This document shows, one piece after another, positions 9,441 to 18,224 of a stretch of 64,000 bases of DNA. The number at the start of each line of letters is the position of its first letter. The first letter of the stretch is position 1. The notes under the pieces are model-generated. The model was given only the letters and a program-made list of their open reading frames with translations. It ran no database searches and was not told the origin of the DNA. The DNA is taken from NCBI GenBank assembly GCA_944391055.1, contig CALXSF010000010.1, positions 22,830 to 86,829 of the forward strand. Reading direction: 5' to 3'. Source of the stretch: an uncultured Kiritimatiellota bacterium. GTDB taxonomy: Bacteria > Verrucomicrobiota > Kiritimatiellia > RFP12 > DVOR01. The translations under genes and the position numbers were made by a program.

Positions 9441-10469
9441 ATGAGGACAGTGAGCGGTTCGCAGGGATTGTCCAGACGGGCCTTCTTGGGAGGGATGGCG
9501 GGGCTTGCCGCGGGGGCGGCGATGGGCGCGGGGAGGCCGACCGGGGCGGCGGCGGACTTCACCTTCCTCCTCTGCTCCGACCTGCACGCGCAGGACGTGC
9601 CGCAGGGCGAGCGCATCCTCCGCGACATCCTGGCCGCCGCGCGTGGGGCCAATGCGGATTTCATCGTCCAATTGGGGGACTTCCTGCGCCCCGACGCCGC
9701 GGCCCTGCGCGCCATCTGGGAGGACAAGGACCCCGAGACCGGCTTCGCCGGCGGCCGCTATCTCGCCATCGGCAACCACGACCTGGACAGTTTCTCGCGG
9801 GAGGCCTTCTGCAAGGCCTTCATCGACACCTCCGACCCCCACACGCCCACGGCCGCCCCCTACTACTCCTTTGACCACAAAGGCGTCCACTTCGTTTTCC
9901 TGGACGGCAACCTGACGAACACCTCCTTCCGCCTCGACGACGCGCAGCTGGCGTGGCTCCGGCGCGACTTGGAGGCGGCGCAGTGCCGCTGCCTCCTCTT
10001 CTCCCACGAAAGCGTCGACCACGAGCTGGCCAACGGGCGGGAGATCCAAACCCTTTTGGGCGAGGTGAACCGCGCCGCCGGCTGGCGCAAGGTCGTGGCC
10101 GCCTTCTCCGGCCACAACCACAGCAACTACGACCGCTCCATCGGCGGCATCCGCTACATCCAGATCAACTCCGCCGCCTACGTCTGGATTGGGAAGGACA
10201 CGCAGGCCGAGAAGCGCCACCCGCCCGAGATCCTCGCCCGCTACTCGCTGATGCGCAAATCCATCCCTTACGACCGCACGCTCTTTGCCGTGGTGCGCGT
10301 CGACGCGGAGGGCCTCCACCTCACCGGCACGGAAGGCCGCTTCGTCGCGCCGACCCCGGAGGAGTTGGGCCTGACCGACCCCATCCTCTCCACGAACAAC
10401 TGCCCGCTGGTGCCGTGGATCCGGGACGCCGAGATCCCCTTCCGCGGCCAACCGCCCGCCCTCGCCTGA
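9441..10469 (+). CDS. Tat-exported calcineurin-like metallophosphoesterase
   Basis: A 342-residue secreted phosphoesterase. The N-terminus carries a twin-arginine signal (SRRAFLGGMAGLAAGAAMGAG), so it is exported folded, probably with its metals. The five metallophosphatase blocks are visible in order: CSDLHAQD (DxH), QLGDFLRP (GD), AIGNHDLD (GNHD), LFSHES, and FSGHNHSNY (GHxH). These residues ligate the dimetal centre. The substrate cannot be deduced; similar proteins act on phosphodiesters, nucleotides or phospholipids. The ATG at 9441 is chosen because the ATG five bases upstream (9436) is followed immediately by a stop. It is probably cotranscribed with the next gene (20-base gap). Confidence 0.85.
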   Translation: MRTVSGSQGLSRRAFLGGMAGLAAGAAMGAGRPTGAAADFTFLLCSDLHAQDVPQGERILRDILAAARGANADFIVQLGDFLRPDAAALRAIWEDKDPETGFAGGRYLAIGNHDLDSFSREAFCKAFIDTSDPHTPTAAPYYSFDHKGVHFVFLDGNLTNTSFRLDDAQLAWLRRDLEAAQCRCLLFSHESVDHELANGREIQTLLGEVNRAAGWRKVVAAFSGHNHSNYDRSIGGIRYIQINSAAYVWIGKDTQAEKRHPPEILARYSLMRKSIPYDRTLFAVVRVDAEGLHLTGTEGRFVAPTPEELGLTDPILSTNNCPLVPWIRDAEIPFRGQPPALA

Positions 10470-10489
10470 CCCTCCGCCCGGGAGACCCC

Positions 10490-13400
10490 ATGAAACAGCC
10501 CCTGCTTGCCGCGGCGCTCGCCGCGCTTCTCGCCAGCCCCCTCGCCGCGGCGGATCATCTGCTGCGCTTCGACGGCTGGCGCATGACCAACGCCACCGAC
10601 TACTTCCTGGAGGATTTGCGCGGCGTCCTCCCTTCGGACACCGCCGACGAGGGCCTCTCGGCGAAGCGTTCGTTCACGGTGATGGCCACCCTTACCTGTC
10701 CCGAGACCTTCAATGACTACGCCGGCGCCCTCAGCCTCGGCGTCCCCGGCGAGACCCAGCTGACGCTCACTTTCCCCGGCGCCAACGCCGACGGGCGGGC
10801 CTACCTCTCCGCCTCCGGCGACGACGTCCTGCCGGGCACGTGGTTCGTCCCCGCCGAGGCCTTCAGCACCGCGCGCGACGGCGGGCGCACCCTCGCCCTT
10901 GCCTTGGTCTGGGACGCCCCCGCCAAGACCCTCTCCCTGTGGCTGGACGGCGAAAGGCAGCCCCTCTCCGGGCCGTCGGGCGCCCAAGGCCCCGCCCTCG
11001 CCCCCGGCGCCGTCCTCACCCATCTGCGCCTCTCCGGCCGCATGAACGACCCTCTCCAAGGCACGCCCAAGCACTACTTCTCCGGCGGCGCCTATGCGGA
11101 CGTCGGCGTCTTTGACGCCGCCCTCGGCGAGGAGGCGATTCGGACCGGTTCGGCCCTGGCGGCCGCCGCGCTGCGGGCGCGCGACGATGGTTCGGCGGAG
11201 GTCGTGTCCGTGGCGTTGGACGGGGCCGGGCGGGCCTGGGACGCGGCGTGGGACGGCAAGGCCGTGGTCGTCTCTGGCCACGGGACGCTCACCCTCGGCG
11301 CGGAAGGCGCCGCGCCGAAGGCGTTGGCCCTCACGGCGGGGACGGCGCTGACCGTCCGCGCGCCCCTCGGCGCGGCCATCGCGGTGGGTGAGGCCGTCGC
11401 CGCCGCCCCCTCCGCCACCCTCGCGCTCACCCTCACCGACGTCCCGGCGGACGCGCCCTCCGGCGCGTACGCGCTCGTGAGGACCCCGGCCTGGCTCAGC
11501 TCGCCCGCGCTGGAGGCCGTCTCGCTCGACCTGGGCGAAAGCGACGCCCATGCGGCCGTCGTCGCCCTCGACAAGGCGGCGGGCCTTTTCTCCCTCGCCA
11601 ACGTCCGCTCCGACGCGGAGGGCTTCCTCACGCTCCGCGCCCCCGAGGACTATGCGTGGTACCTCGCCGACTGCCCCGACGGCGCCAAGATCCGCCTGGG
11701 CGCCGACCTCGTCATCGAGGGTTCGCACACGCTCGCGGCGGGCGCGCTGGAGGGCGTCTCGGTCTTCGACGGCGCGGGGCGCACGCTCACCCTCGCCCCC
11801 GGCGCGTCGCTCGTCGGCGAAGGCAAGAACGTCGGCCTGATCGCGGCGCAGGGGCGCGCCGGCGGCACCGTCGTCAAGAATCTGCGCGTCTCCGTGGAGG
11901 GGACGCTCTCCGGCGGGACGAGCAACCTGGGCGTTCTCGTGGGCTACACGGACGCGGCCCGCCCCGTCGCGGTCTCCAACGTCCATGTCTCCGTCTCCGG
12001 CCGTTTGGAGGGGTTGGGCTCCGTGGGCGGCCTCGTCGGCGGCTTTTGGAGCGCCTCCGGCTCCGTGATCGCGGACGCGCGGGTCGATCTGCTTGAGGGC
12101 GCCGTCCTCTCTGGCGGGGGCGAGGACGCCAATCGCGGGGTGGGGGGCGCGCTGGGTGCCCTGCGCACCAACGGGTCGTCGAATGGGACGCTGCGCAACG
12201 TCTTGGTCACCGCCGCGCCCGGCGTCGCCTTCTCGGGCGCCACGGGCCGTGGGGTGCTGGTGGGTCGCTTTCAGAATACGGGCGCCGTCGAGGGCTGCGC
12301 GGTGGTGGATCTCGGGGCCGAGGGGGTGGGGCTGACCCTTTCCGCCGCGGGCCAACCCGCGGTCTGGCAGGCGCCGGACGCGACGGCCACCGCGCCTGAG
12401 GGCGTCACGCCCGCCCCGCTGGCGTTGCTGGAGGGGCGCGTCCCGATGGGCGGCCGGGCGTCCCTGCGCCCCATCCTCCAAGGCGAGGGGCTGACCGTGG
12501 CGCGCTTCGCGACCGACTCCGGCGTTTGGACGCTGGCGCGGGACGCCGAGGACGCCGCGTGCCTGACGGTGGAGGCCGTCTCCGAGGAGGCCGCCCCGGA
12601 CGCCGAGGACACGTTGGCCTACGCCGTCGCCGTCCCAGCCGTCGCCCCGCCGGAGGGGGCCGTCTTCGACAATCTGCTCGCGGCCTCCTGCACGCTCTCC
12701 ATGCTCACGGAGGATGGCTTCGCCCTGCTGGATTCGGAGCGGGACTACGCGTGGTACCTCGCCGACTGCCCCGACGGTGCCAAGATCCGCCTGGGCGCCG
12801 ACCTCGTCATCGAGGGTTCGCACACGCTCGCGGCGGGCGCGCTGGAGGGCGTCTCGGTCTTCGACGGCGCGGGGCGCACGCTCACCCTCGCCCCCGGCGC
12901 GTCGCTCGTCGGCGAAGGCAAGAACGTCGGCCTGATCGCGGCGCAGGGGCGCGCCGGCGGCACCGTCGTCAAGAATCTGCGCGTCTCCGTGGAGGGGACG
13001 CTCTCCGGCGGGACGAGCAACCTGGGCGCGCTCGTGGGCTACACGGACGCGGACTTCCCCGTCGCGGTCTCCAACGTCTGCGTCTCCGTCTCCGGCCGTT
13101 TGGAGGGGCAGGGCTCCGTGGGCGGCCTCGTCGGCGGCTTTTGGAACGCCGCCGACTCCGTGATCGCGGACGCGCGGGTCGACCTGCTTGAGGGCGCCGT
13201 CCTCTCCGGCGAGGACGCCAATCGCGGGGTGGGGGGCGCGTTGGGTGCCCTGCGCGCCGGGAGTGGGTCGGGGCAGGCCGGGACGTTGCGCGGCGTCCGG
13301 GTCGCCGCGGCGCCGGGGGTCGTGCTCCGCGGGGGCGCGAATACGTCCGGCTGCGGGCTGCTGGTGGGCTATCGCGGCACGGAGCGTGGCGTCGTCGAGG

Positions 13401-14197
13401 GGTGCGCGGGGTTGGATCAGGGGGCGGAGGTCTCGGGCGCGGACTTCACGGACGCCTCGGCCCTTGGCGCGGAGGTCTGGGTGGGGGCGGGCGTCCCGGC
13501 GCGTTACGCGGCGGCGGAGATTTGCCTGGACGGGGAGGCGCTCGTGGAGCGCGGCGCGCTGACCTTGGTCACGGGCGGGGAGGTGGTGGTGGAGGCCGCG
13601 ATCGACGGGGCGGGGTGGGGCCTCACGCGCGAGGGCAACGTGGTCACGCTCGCCGCCCCCGAATCCGCCGACGCGGCGGGCGCGCGCGGCACGCTGACCT
13701 ATCGCCTCGAGGGCTTCGCGGCGCATCCCTTCACGCTGACGCTCGTCCAGCCTTCGCTGGCGGGGCTGCCCGCGGGTACGACGGCGGGGCAGGCGGCGGC
13801 CTTGCGTCGGGCGGCGGCGGGGGCCGGTCTCGCGGAGGCCCGTTTCGTCTTGCCGGAGGGGGCCGACCCGGAGGCGCTGGAGCGCTTCACGGGCGTCGTC
13901 GCCGCGGACGCCGAGGCCGGCACGCTGACGCTCGACTGCCGGTTCGGCGTCACCGAAATCCGCCGGGAGGGGGAGGCGCTGTTGGTGACGGTGTCGGTGG
14001 AATCCGCCGCCGGCGGCGCGGACTTCGCGGCGGGCACGGCGGTGTCGCTGGCCCAGGTGGGGGGCGAGGGCGCGCTCGCCTTCGAGGAGGCCACGCCCGA
14101 GCCCGCCCCCGTCGGCGTCCGCCTCTTCCGGCTGCGGCCGGGGGCGGGCACGTGCCTCTTCCGCGCCGAGGCGCGGGCCGTCGCGGCGGCGGAGTGA
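10490..14197 (+). CDS. Large secreted GLUG-repeat / lectin-like surface protein with internal duplication
   Basis: 1235 residues with a Sec signal peptide (MKQPLLAAALAALLASPLAA). Residues about 22-230 resemble a concanavalin/LamG-type fold (for example YFSGGAYADVGVFDAALGEE). Two copies of a long module follow at about 387-560 and 753-923. Each contains GLUG-type motifs (GSVGGLVGGF, GVGGALGAL) within beta-helix-like sequence, and they are nearly identical in protein and DNA. The remaining linkers are Ala/Gly/Val-rich beta repeats. No PEP-CTERM, LPXTG or sortase signal is seen at the C-terminus. GLUG proteins are usually cell-surface or adhesion proteins; no enzyme motif is present. The gene follows the phosphoesterase by 20 bases and ends at a terminator. 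Confidence 0.75.
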   Translation: MKQPLLAAALAALLASPLAAADHLLRFDGWRMTNATDYFLEDLRGVLPSDTADEGLSAKRSFTVMATLTCPETFNDYAGALSLGVPGETQLTLTFPGANADGRAYLSASGDDVLPGTWFVPAEAFSTARDGGRTLALALVWDAPAKTLSLWLDGERQPLSGPSGAQGPALAPGAVLTHLRLSGRMNDPLQGTPKHYFSGGAYADVGVFDAALGEEAIRTGSALAAAALRARDDGSAEVVSVALDGAGRAWDAAWDGKAVVVSGHGTLTLGAEGAAPKALALTAGTALTVRAPLGAAIAVGEAVAAAPSATLALTLTDVPADAPSGAYALVRTPAWLSSPALEAVSLDLGESDAHAAVVALDKAAGLFSLANVRSDAEGFLTLRAPEDYAWYLADCPDGAKIRLGADLVIEGSHTLAAGALEGVSVFDGAGRTLTLAPGASLVGEGKNVGLIAAQGRAGGTVVKNLRVSVEGTLSGGTSNLGVLVGYTDAARPVAVSNVHVSVSGRLEGLGSVGGLVGGFWSASGSVIADARVDLLEGAVLSGGGEDANRGVGGALGALRTNGSSNGTLRNVLVTAAPGVAFSGATGRGVLVGRFQNTGAVEGCAVVDLGAEGVGLTLSAAGQPAVWQAPDATATAPEGVTPAPLALLEGRVPMGGRASLRPILQGEGLTVARFATDSGVWTLARDAEDAACLTVEAVSEEAAPDAEDTLAYAVAVPAVAPPEGAVFDNLLAASCTLSMLTEDGFALLDSERDYAWYLADCPDGAKIRLGADLVIEGSHTLAAGALEGVSVFDGAGRTLTLAPGASLVGEGKNVGLIAAQGRAGGTVVKNLRVSVEGTLSGGTSNLGALVGYTDADFPVAVSNVCVSVSGRLEGQGSVGGLVGGFWNAADSVIADARVDLLEGAVLSGEDANRGVGGALGALRAGSGSGQAGTLRGVRVAAAPGVVLRGGANTSGCGLLVGYRGTERGVVEGCAGLDQGAEVSGADFTDASALGAEVWVGAGVPARYAAAEICLDGEALVERGALTLVTGGEVVVEAAIDGAGWGLTREGNVVTLAAPESADAAGARGTLTYRLEGFAAHPFTLTLVQPSLAGLPAGTTAGQAAALRRAAAGAGLAEARFVLPEGADPEALERFTGVVAADAEAGTLTLDCRFGVTEIRREGEALLVTVSVESAAGGADFAAGTAVSLAQVGGEGALAFEEATPEPAPVGVRLFRLRPGAGTCLFRAEARAVAAAE
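11650..12169 (+). repeat. Intragenic direct repeat, copy 1
   Basis: About 520 bp, nearly identical to 12745-13258. The offset is 1095 bp (365 codons), so the frame is kept. The first copy has six extra bases in a GGCGGGGGC stretch near 12113-12121, and there are only scattered substitutions. Confidence 0.9.
12745..13258 (+). repeat. Intragenic direct repeat, copy 2
   Basis: The second copy of the module at 11650-12169. Flanking parts of the two larger modules are recognisably related but much more diverged. This suggests gene conversion or recent recombination limited to this core. Confidence 0.9.
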
Positions 14198-14215
14198 GCG
14201 TCTTTTCGAGGGACT

Positions 14216-14245
14216 GGCCCCGGGTGCATCCCGGGGCCTTTTTTG
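14216..14245 (+). terminator. Intrinsic terminator after the GLUG-repeat gene
   Basis: GGCCCCGGG (14216-14224) pairs with CCCGGGGCC (14230-14238) and is followed by TTTTTTG. Confidence 0.9.
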
Positions 14246-14263
14246 TGCCTTGGCGGAAATGTC

Positions 14264-14293
14264 TTGACAAATCTGCACGGGGGGGGGTACACT
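14264..14293 (+). promoter_or_regulatory. Strong sigma70 promoter of the PEP-CTERM gene
   Basis: A perfect TTGACA (14264-14269), an 18-bp spacer containing nine consecutive Gs, and TACACT (14288-14293). The leader to the ATG at 14354 is about 55 bases. Confidence 0.85.
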
Positions 14294-14353
14294 ATGGGTG
14301 TTGTTGCGGCATAGGGCCGCGGCGATTGGCATTAGGAAAAAGCGAGGAAGACG

Positions 14354-15007
14354 ATGAAGACACTATTGGTTTGCGCCGCCTCGGCGCTGTTGGCCTGCGC
14401 CGCCCAGGCCGTCACCCTTGATTGGCAGACCGGCGCCGGGGTTGTCTATAGCGATGAGGGCGCCAGGCAGATTGCCGATGTGGTCGGAGAAGGGCTGTCC
14501 ATCGAGTCGGCCTCCTTTGTTCTTTCCGTCACCTTCACCGGCACGCTGTCGGCGGATTGCACCCTCGCCGATCTTGGGCAGTGGAATCGCGGGCACACAT
14601 ACATCGCCGCCTATTCCGGCAAACAGGACCTCGGTTTCCGAGGGACGGGCGGAGGCGGGTATTCCCAACCCGGCATCCCAATCGGTGACATCCAGGAGGG
14701 TGGCAACACTGTCCTCTTCGCGCTGACCTATGAGAAGGTCGACTCCGACACCACCCATGTCGTCGGGTACATCAATGGGCAGAACGTCTTTGAGTTCGAT
14801 GCGAACGGCCTAAACGGGCTGAACGCCCAGATCTTCGACGGCGACGCCTACGACGTGAACGGGTCGGCGGCCTATGAGGGCGCGTTGAGCGCCGAGCAGG
14901 TGGCGTGGCTGAAGGAGCACGGCACGGTCGTCCTCCCCGAGCCGACGGCGTTGGCGCTGCTGGCGCTTGGCGCGGCGGGGTTGGCGCTGCGTCGCCGCGC
15001 GGCGTGA
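14354..15007 (+). CDS. PEP-CTERM surface protein, lectin-like fold
   Basis: 217 residues: a signal peptide (about 1-19, ending AAQA), a beta-rich domain of about 170 residues, and a C-terminal sorting signal LPEPTALALLALGAAGLALR plus RRAA. The tail is the PEP-CTERM tripartite signal: a PEP box, one membrane helix and an Arg cluster. Such proteins are normally cleaved and anchored by exosortase (EpsH), which is not in this window. The body begins AVTLDW, as in the two other PEP-CTERM proteins here (27391 minus, 46548 plus), and resembles a concanavalin-like sandwich. Its ligand is unknown. It is monocistronic between its own promoter and terminator. Confidence 0.85.
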   Translation: MKTLLVCAASALLACAAQAVTLDWQTGAGVVYSDEGARQIADVVGEGLSIESASFVLSVTFTGTLSADCTLADLGQWNRGHTYIAAYSGKQDLGFRGTGGGGYSQPGIPIGDIQEGGNTVLFALTYEKVDSDTTHVVGYINGQNVFEFDANGLNGLNAQIFDGDAYDVNGSAAYEGALSAEQVAWLKEHGTVVLPEPTALALLALGAAGLALRRRAA

Positions 15008-15030
15008 GCGGGCGCGCCCCGCATGAGGAA

Positions 15031-15060
15031 GGCCCCGGGAAGACCCCGGGGCCTTTTTTA
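15031..15060 (+). terminator. Intrinsic terminator
   Basis: GGCCCCGGG (15031-15039) pairs with CCCGGGGCC (15045-15053), followed by six Ts. The convergent ppk1 gene ends 20 bases further. Confidence 0.88.
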
Positions 15061-15080
15061 GCGCCGCGCGGGCGGGGGCG

Positions 15081-17195
15081 TCAGCGGCGGAGGAGGCGGC
15101 GGATGAGGGCGAGGAGGGTGGGGCGGGGCGCGCCGGGGGGCGGGATGGGGGTGGCGTTGAGCTCGGCGTAGCGGGCGCGGAGGGCGTCTTGGGAGGAGAG
15201 GGCGCGGGGGCTCGGGGCGGGGAGGGCGTAGGTGGCGTCGGGGGCCATGACGCGGGCCTTGGCGGTGTCGGCGCGGAGGATGCGGATGAGGGCGAGGAGG
15301 TCGTCGCGGCAGTCGGGGTCGAGGATGGGGGTGTAGACCTCGACGCGGCGGTTGAGGTTGCGGTTGAGGAAGTCGCCCGAGCCGATGAAGAGGCGTTCGC
15401 GTCCGGGGGCGCCGAAGCAGAGGAGCCGGGTGTGCTCGAGGCTGTCGCCGACGACGGAGCGGACGGTGAGGCGGTCGGTCTTGCCGGGGATCCCGGGGCG
15501 GACGCAGCAGATGCCGCGGACGTGGAGGGTGAGGTCGACGCCGGCCTGGGAGGCCTCGATGAGCTTGTGGATGAGGGGCCTGTTGTTGAGGCTGTTGACC
15601 TTGAGGAAGGCTTGGGCGGGGCGGCCGGCGCGGGCCTCGGCGATCTCCTCGTCGAGCTGTTCGAGGAGGCGGGGGAGGAAGGTCTTGGGGGCGACCCAGA
15701 GGCGGTCGGTGGCGACCTCGGGCTCGCCGAGGCAGAGGGCGCGGAAGAGGCGGATGGCGTCGCGCCCGATGGCGGGGTCGGCGGTGAGGTAGGAGAGGTC
15801 GGTGTATTGGGCGGCGGTCTTCTCGTTGTAGTTGCCGGTGCCGATCTGGGTGAGGGTGCGGGGCTCGTCGCCGCCGTCGTTGTAGAGGATGAGGCAGACC
15901 TTGGCGTGGACCTTGTAGCCGGGGAGGCCGTAGATGACGGTGCAGCCGGCCTCCTGGAGCATCTCGGAGTAGTTGATGTTGTTCTCCTCGTCGAAGCGGG
16001 CGCGGAGCTCGAGGACGCAGAGGACGTCCTTGCCGTTCTCCGCCGCGCGGGCGAGGGCCTGGGCGATGCGGCTGTTGGCGGCGAGGCGGTAGAGGGTGAT
16101 GCGGATGGCGGTGACGCGCGGGTCGTCGGCCGCCTGCTCGAGGAGGCGGACGAAGGGGGCGATGCTCTCGAAGGGGAAGTGCAGGAGCCGATCCTTCTCG
16201 CGGACGCGCGCGGCGATCTCGCCCTGGGCCCAGGCGACGGGGACGGGGCGGCGGGGCGCGGCGGAGAGGGCGCGGGCGGTCTCCGGCGGGAGTGCCTTGG
16301 CCAGGCCGAAGGCGAAGGCGGGGTCGAGCGGGAGCACCTGGGCGCGGGGCTCGACGCCGGGGGGCAGGCCGAGGCGCTCGCGCAGCAGCGCCCCCAGCTC
16401 GGGGCTGGGCTCCTGGGCGAACTGGACGCGGACGGGGGCGAGGCGTTTGCGGCGGCGGAGGAAATCGCGCATCGCGCCGCGGAAGTCGCCCTCGCCCTCG
16501 CGCTCCTCGACGGTGAGGTCGGCGTTGCGGGTGACGCGGCAGACGACGCTCTCGTCGGGGAGGCGCCGGCCGTAGAGCTTGGGGGCGAAGAAGCGGACGA
16601 CGTCGTCGGTGTGGAGCGCCCAGTGGCCGGCGGCGTCGGAGAAGACCCTGAGGCGGGGCAGCCGGCCCAGCGGGATGACCCCGAGCGTGCGCTTGCCCAG
16701 GCGCGAGACGACGGCGGCCTCGCGGTCGCGGATGAAGGGGAAGGGATGGTGCGCGTCGATGGCCAAGGGGGAGAGCAGGGGCTTGAGCTCGTCCTTGAAG
16801 AAGCGGGCCATCGCGGCGGCGCGGGGGCCGTCGAGGGCCTCGGCGCGAGCGAAGACGACGCCCCGCTCCGCCAGCGCGGCGCGGATCCCCGCGCCGACCT
16901 CCCCGGCGCGCGCCATGAGGGCGTCGGCCTCGCGGACGACGGCGGCGAGCTGCTGGGCGGGGGTCCAGCCCGTCTTGTCGTCGATCGGCGGGGGCTCCAC
17001 CGCGCATTGGTCCACGAGGGTGCCGACGCGCACGCGGAAGAACTCGTCGAGGTTGCTCAGGAAGATGCCCAGGAAGGTGAGCCTGTCCAGCGGCGGGCGG
17101 CTGGGCAGGGCGGCCTCCTCCAGGACGCGCTGGTCAAAGGCCAGCCAGCTCAGTTCGCGGTTGACGGTGCAGCCGTAGGCAACAGTCTCGTCCAT
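15081..17195 (-). CDS. ppk1: Polyphosphate kinase 1
   Basis: A 704-residue PPK1 that reversibly polymerises ATP gamma-phosphate into polyphosphate. The N-terminal domain begins NRELSWLAFDQRVLEEA (the family's start), followed by FLSNLDEFFRVRV. The C-terminal phospholipase-D-like halves show the catalytic histidine block GYKVHAKVCLI, with IGTGNYNEKTA downstream, and the second histidine in VGDSLEHTRLLCFG. Length is typical. The ATG at 17195 has GGGAGGGATT just upstream. The first 46 bases overlap the 3' end of ppx, so the two are translationally coupled in one operon. Together they make and degrade polyphosphate. Confidence 0.96.
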   Translation of the reverse strand: MDETVAYGCTVNRELSWLAFDQRVLEEAALPSRPPLDRLTFLGIFLSNLDEFFRVRVGTLVDQCAVEPPPIDDKTGWTPAQQLAAVVREADALMARAGEVGAGIRAALAERGVVFARAEALDGPRAAAMARFFKDELKPLLSPLAIDAHHPFPFIRDREAAVVSRLGKRTLGVIPLGRLPRLRVFSDAAGHWALHTDDVVRFFAPKLYGRRLPDESVVCRVTRNADLTVEEREGEGDFRGAMRDFLRRRKRLAPVRVQFAQEPSPELGALLRERLGLPPGVEPRAQVLPLDPAFAFGLAKALPPETARALSAAPRRPVPVAWAQGEIAARVREKDRLLHFPFESIAPFVRLLEQAADDPRVTAIRITLYRLAANSRIAQALARAAENGKDVLCVLELRARFDEENNINYSEMLQEAGCTVIYGLPGYKVHAKVCLILYNDGGDEPRTLTQIGTGNYNEKTAAQYTDLSYLTADPAIGRDAIRLFRALCLGEPEVATDRLWVAPKTFLPRLLEQLDEEIAEARAGRPAQAFLKVNSLNNRPLIHKLIEASQAGVDLTLHVRGICCVRPGIPGKTDRLTVRSVVGDSLEHTRLLCFGAPGRERLFIGSGDFLNRNLNRRVEVYTPILDPDCRDDLLALIRILRADTAKARVMAPDATYALPAPSPRALSSQDALRARYAELNATPIPPPGAPRPTLLALIRRLLRR

Positions 17196-18097
17196 AGGAA
17201 TCCCTCCCGGACGCCCGTGGGCGTCACTTCGATCGTCTCGCACCCCAGGTGGCGCGCGATGGCCTCCATGGCCAGCACGCCCGGCAGGAGGGTGGACATC
17301 CGGCCGGGAATGACGCGGCGCAGCGTCGCCACCATCTTGCCCTCGCACTTGCGGGCGTCGCGCAGCATCTGGCGGAGGGCCTCGCGCGGCACGCAGAGGC
17401 ACTCGCCGTCCTGCTCGGCCTGGCCGGTGGCGCGGAGCACCTTGGCCACGGCGCGGGCGGTGCCGCCCATGGCGTGGAGGACGCTCGGGCGCACGCCGGC
17501 GAAGCCGGGGAGGTACTCCTCCAGCGTCCCGCGCACGTAGCGGCGCATCCCGCGGGCCTCCTCGCGGTCGGGGAAGAGGCCGCGGCGGACGAAGTGCTCG
17601 CCCAGCGTCAGGCAGCCGAAGGGCAGCGAGGCGCCCTCGCGCAGCCCCTCCTCGCAGAAGCGGAAGACCTGGCAGCTGCCGCCGCCCAGGTCGAAGGCGA
17701 AGCCGCCCTTCAGCCCCGCGCGCAGCAGCGCGGCGCAGTCGCACGCCATCTCCTCCTCCGCCGAGAGGGGCAGGATCTCCAGCCCCGTCAGGCGGCGCAC
17801 GGCCTCCACCGCCTCCGCGCGGTTGGTGACGCCCCGCAGCGAGGCCGTCGAGAAGGCCGTCACCCGCTCGCAGCGGCAGAGGGCGCAGAAGCGCTTCATG
17901 TGCGCGAGCGTGGCGCAGAGGCGCGCCACGCCCTCCTCCGTCAGGCGGCCGTCGCGCACGTAGGCGATGAGCCCGGCGTAGTCGCGCTCGCTGTAGAGTT
18001 TGCGGGCGCGGCCCCCGCGCAGCCCGTAGACCACCGTGCGGATGGTGTTCGAGCCCACGTCGATCAGCGCCAGTTTCTCGGTCTTGTCCTTTTCCAT
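17150..18097 (-). CDS. ppx: Exopolyphosphatase / Ppx-GppA family phosphatase
   Basis: About 315 residues of the two-lobed ASKHA fold only, without the HD domain of longer Ppx proteins. Phosphate-binding motif 1 is LIDVGSNTIRTVVYGL and motif 2 is FAFDLGGGSCQVF. FSTASLRGVTNR and the C-terminal GVREGFLW are typical. It hydrolyses terminal phosphates of polyphosphate or pppGpp; the pairing with ppk1 favours polyphosphate. An in-frame ATG at 18109 would add four residues. However, that ATG lies inside a possible extended -10 (TGTGCTATCAT, 18118-18108), so the ATG at 18097 is preferred; this is uncertain. Confidence 0.9.
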   Translation of the reverse strand: MEKDKTEKLALIDVGSNTIRTVVYGLRGGRARKLYSERDYAGLIAYVRDGRLTEEGVARLCATLAHMKRFCALCRCERVTAFSTASLRGVTNRAEAVEAVRRLTGLEILPLSAEEEMACDCAALLRAGLKGGFAFDLGGGSCQVFRFCEEGLREGASLPFGCLTLGEHFVRRGLFPDREEARGMRRYVRGTLEEYLPGFAGVRPSVLHAMGGTARAVAKVLRATGQAEQDGECLCVPREALRQMLRDARKCEGKMVATLRRVIPGRMSTLLPGVLAMEAIARHLGCETIEVTPTGVREGFLWTRLLPTAAPSTAN

Positions 18098-18193
18098 GTC
18101 GCCGCCCATGATAGCACAGCGATGTTAGCGCCGCGTTAGGCCCCGCCCGTGGCGTGCCGCGATCCGGGGACGGGGACGGATGGTGTTACGTTG

Positions 18194-18202
18194 TGCTACA
18201 AT
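18194..18202 (+). promoter_or_regulatory. Extended -10 of the kinase-corA-DUF2851 operon
   Basis: TGC-TACAAT (TACAAT at 18197-18202) lies 22 bases before the start codon at 18225. No convincing -35 is present. It diverges from the ppx start region. Confidence 0.6.
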
Positions 18203-18224
18203 ACGCGGCAAACGCGGAGGGCAC

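Noticed and set aside
10268..14332. 1354-codon minus-strand frame opposite the GLUG gene
   Set aside because: An antisense shadow of a GC-rich gene with no domain or signal. The plus frame has a signal peptide and repeats.
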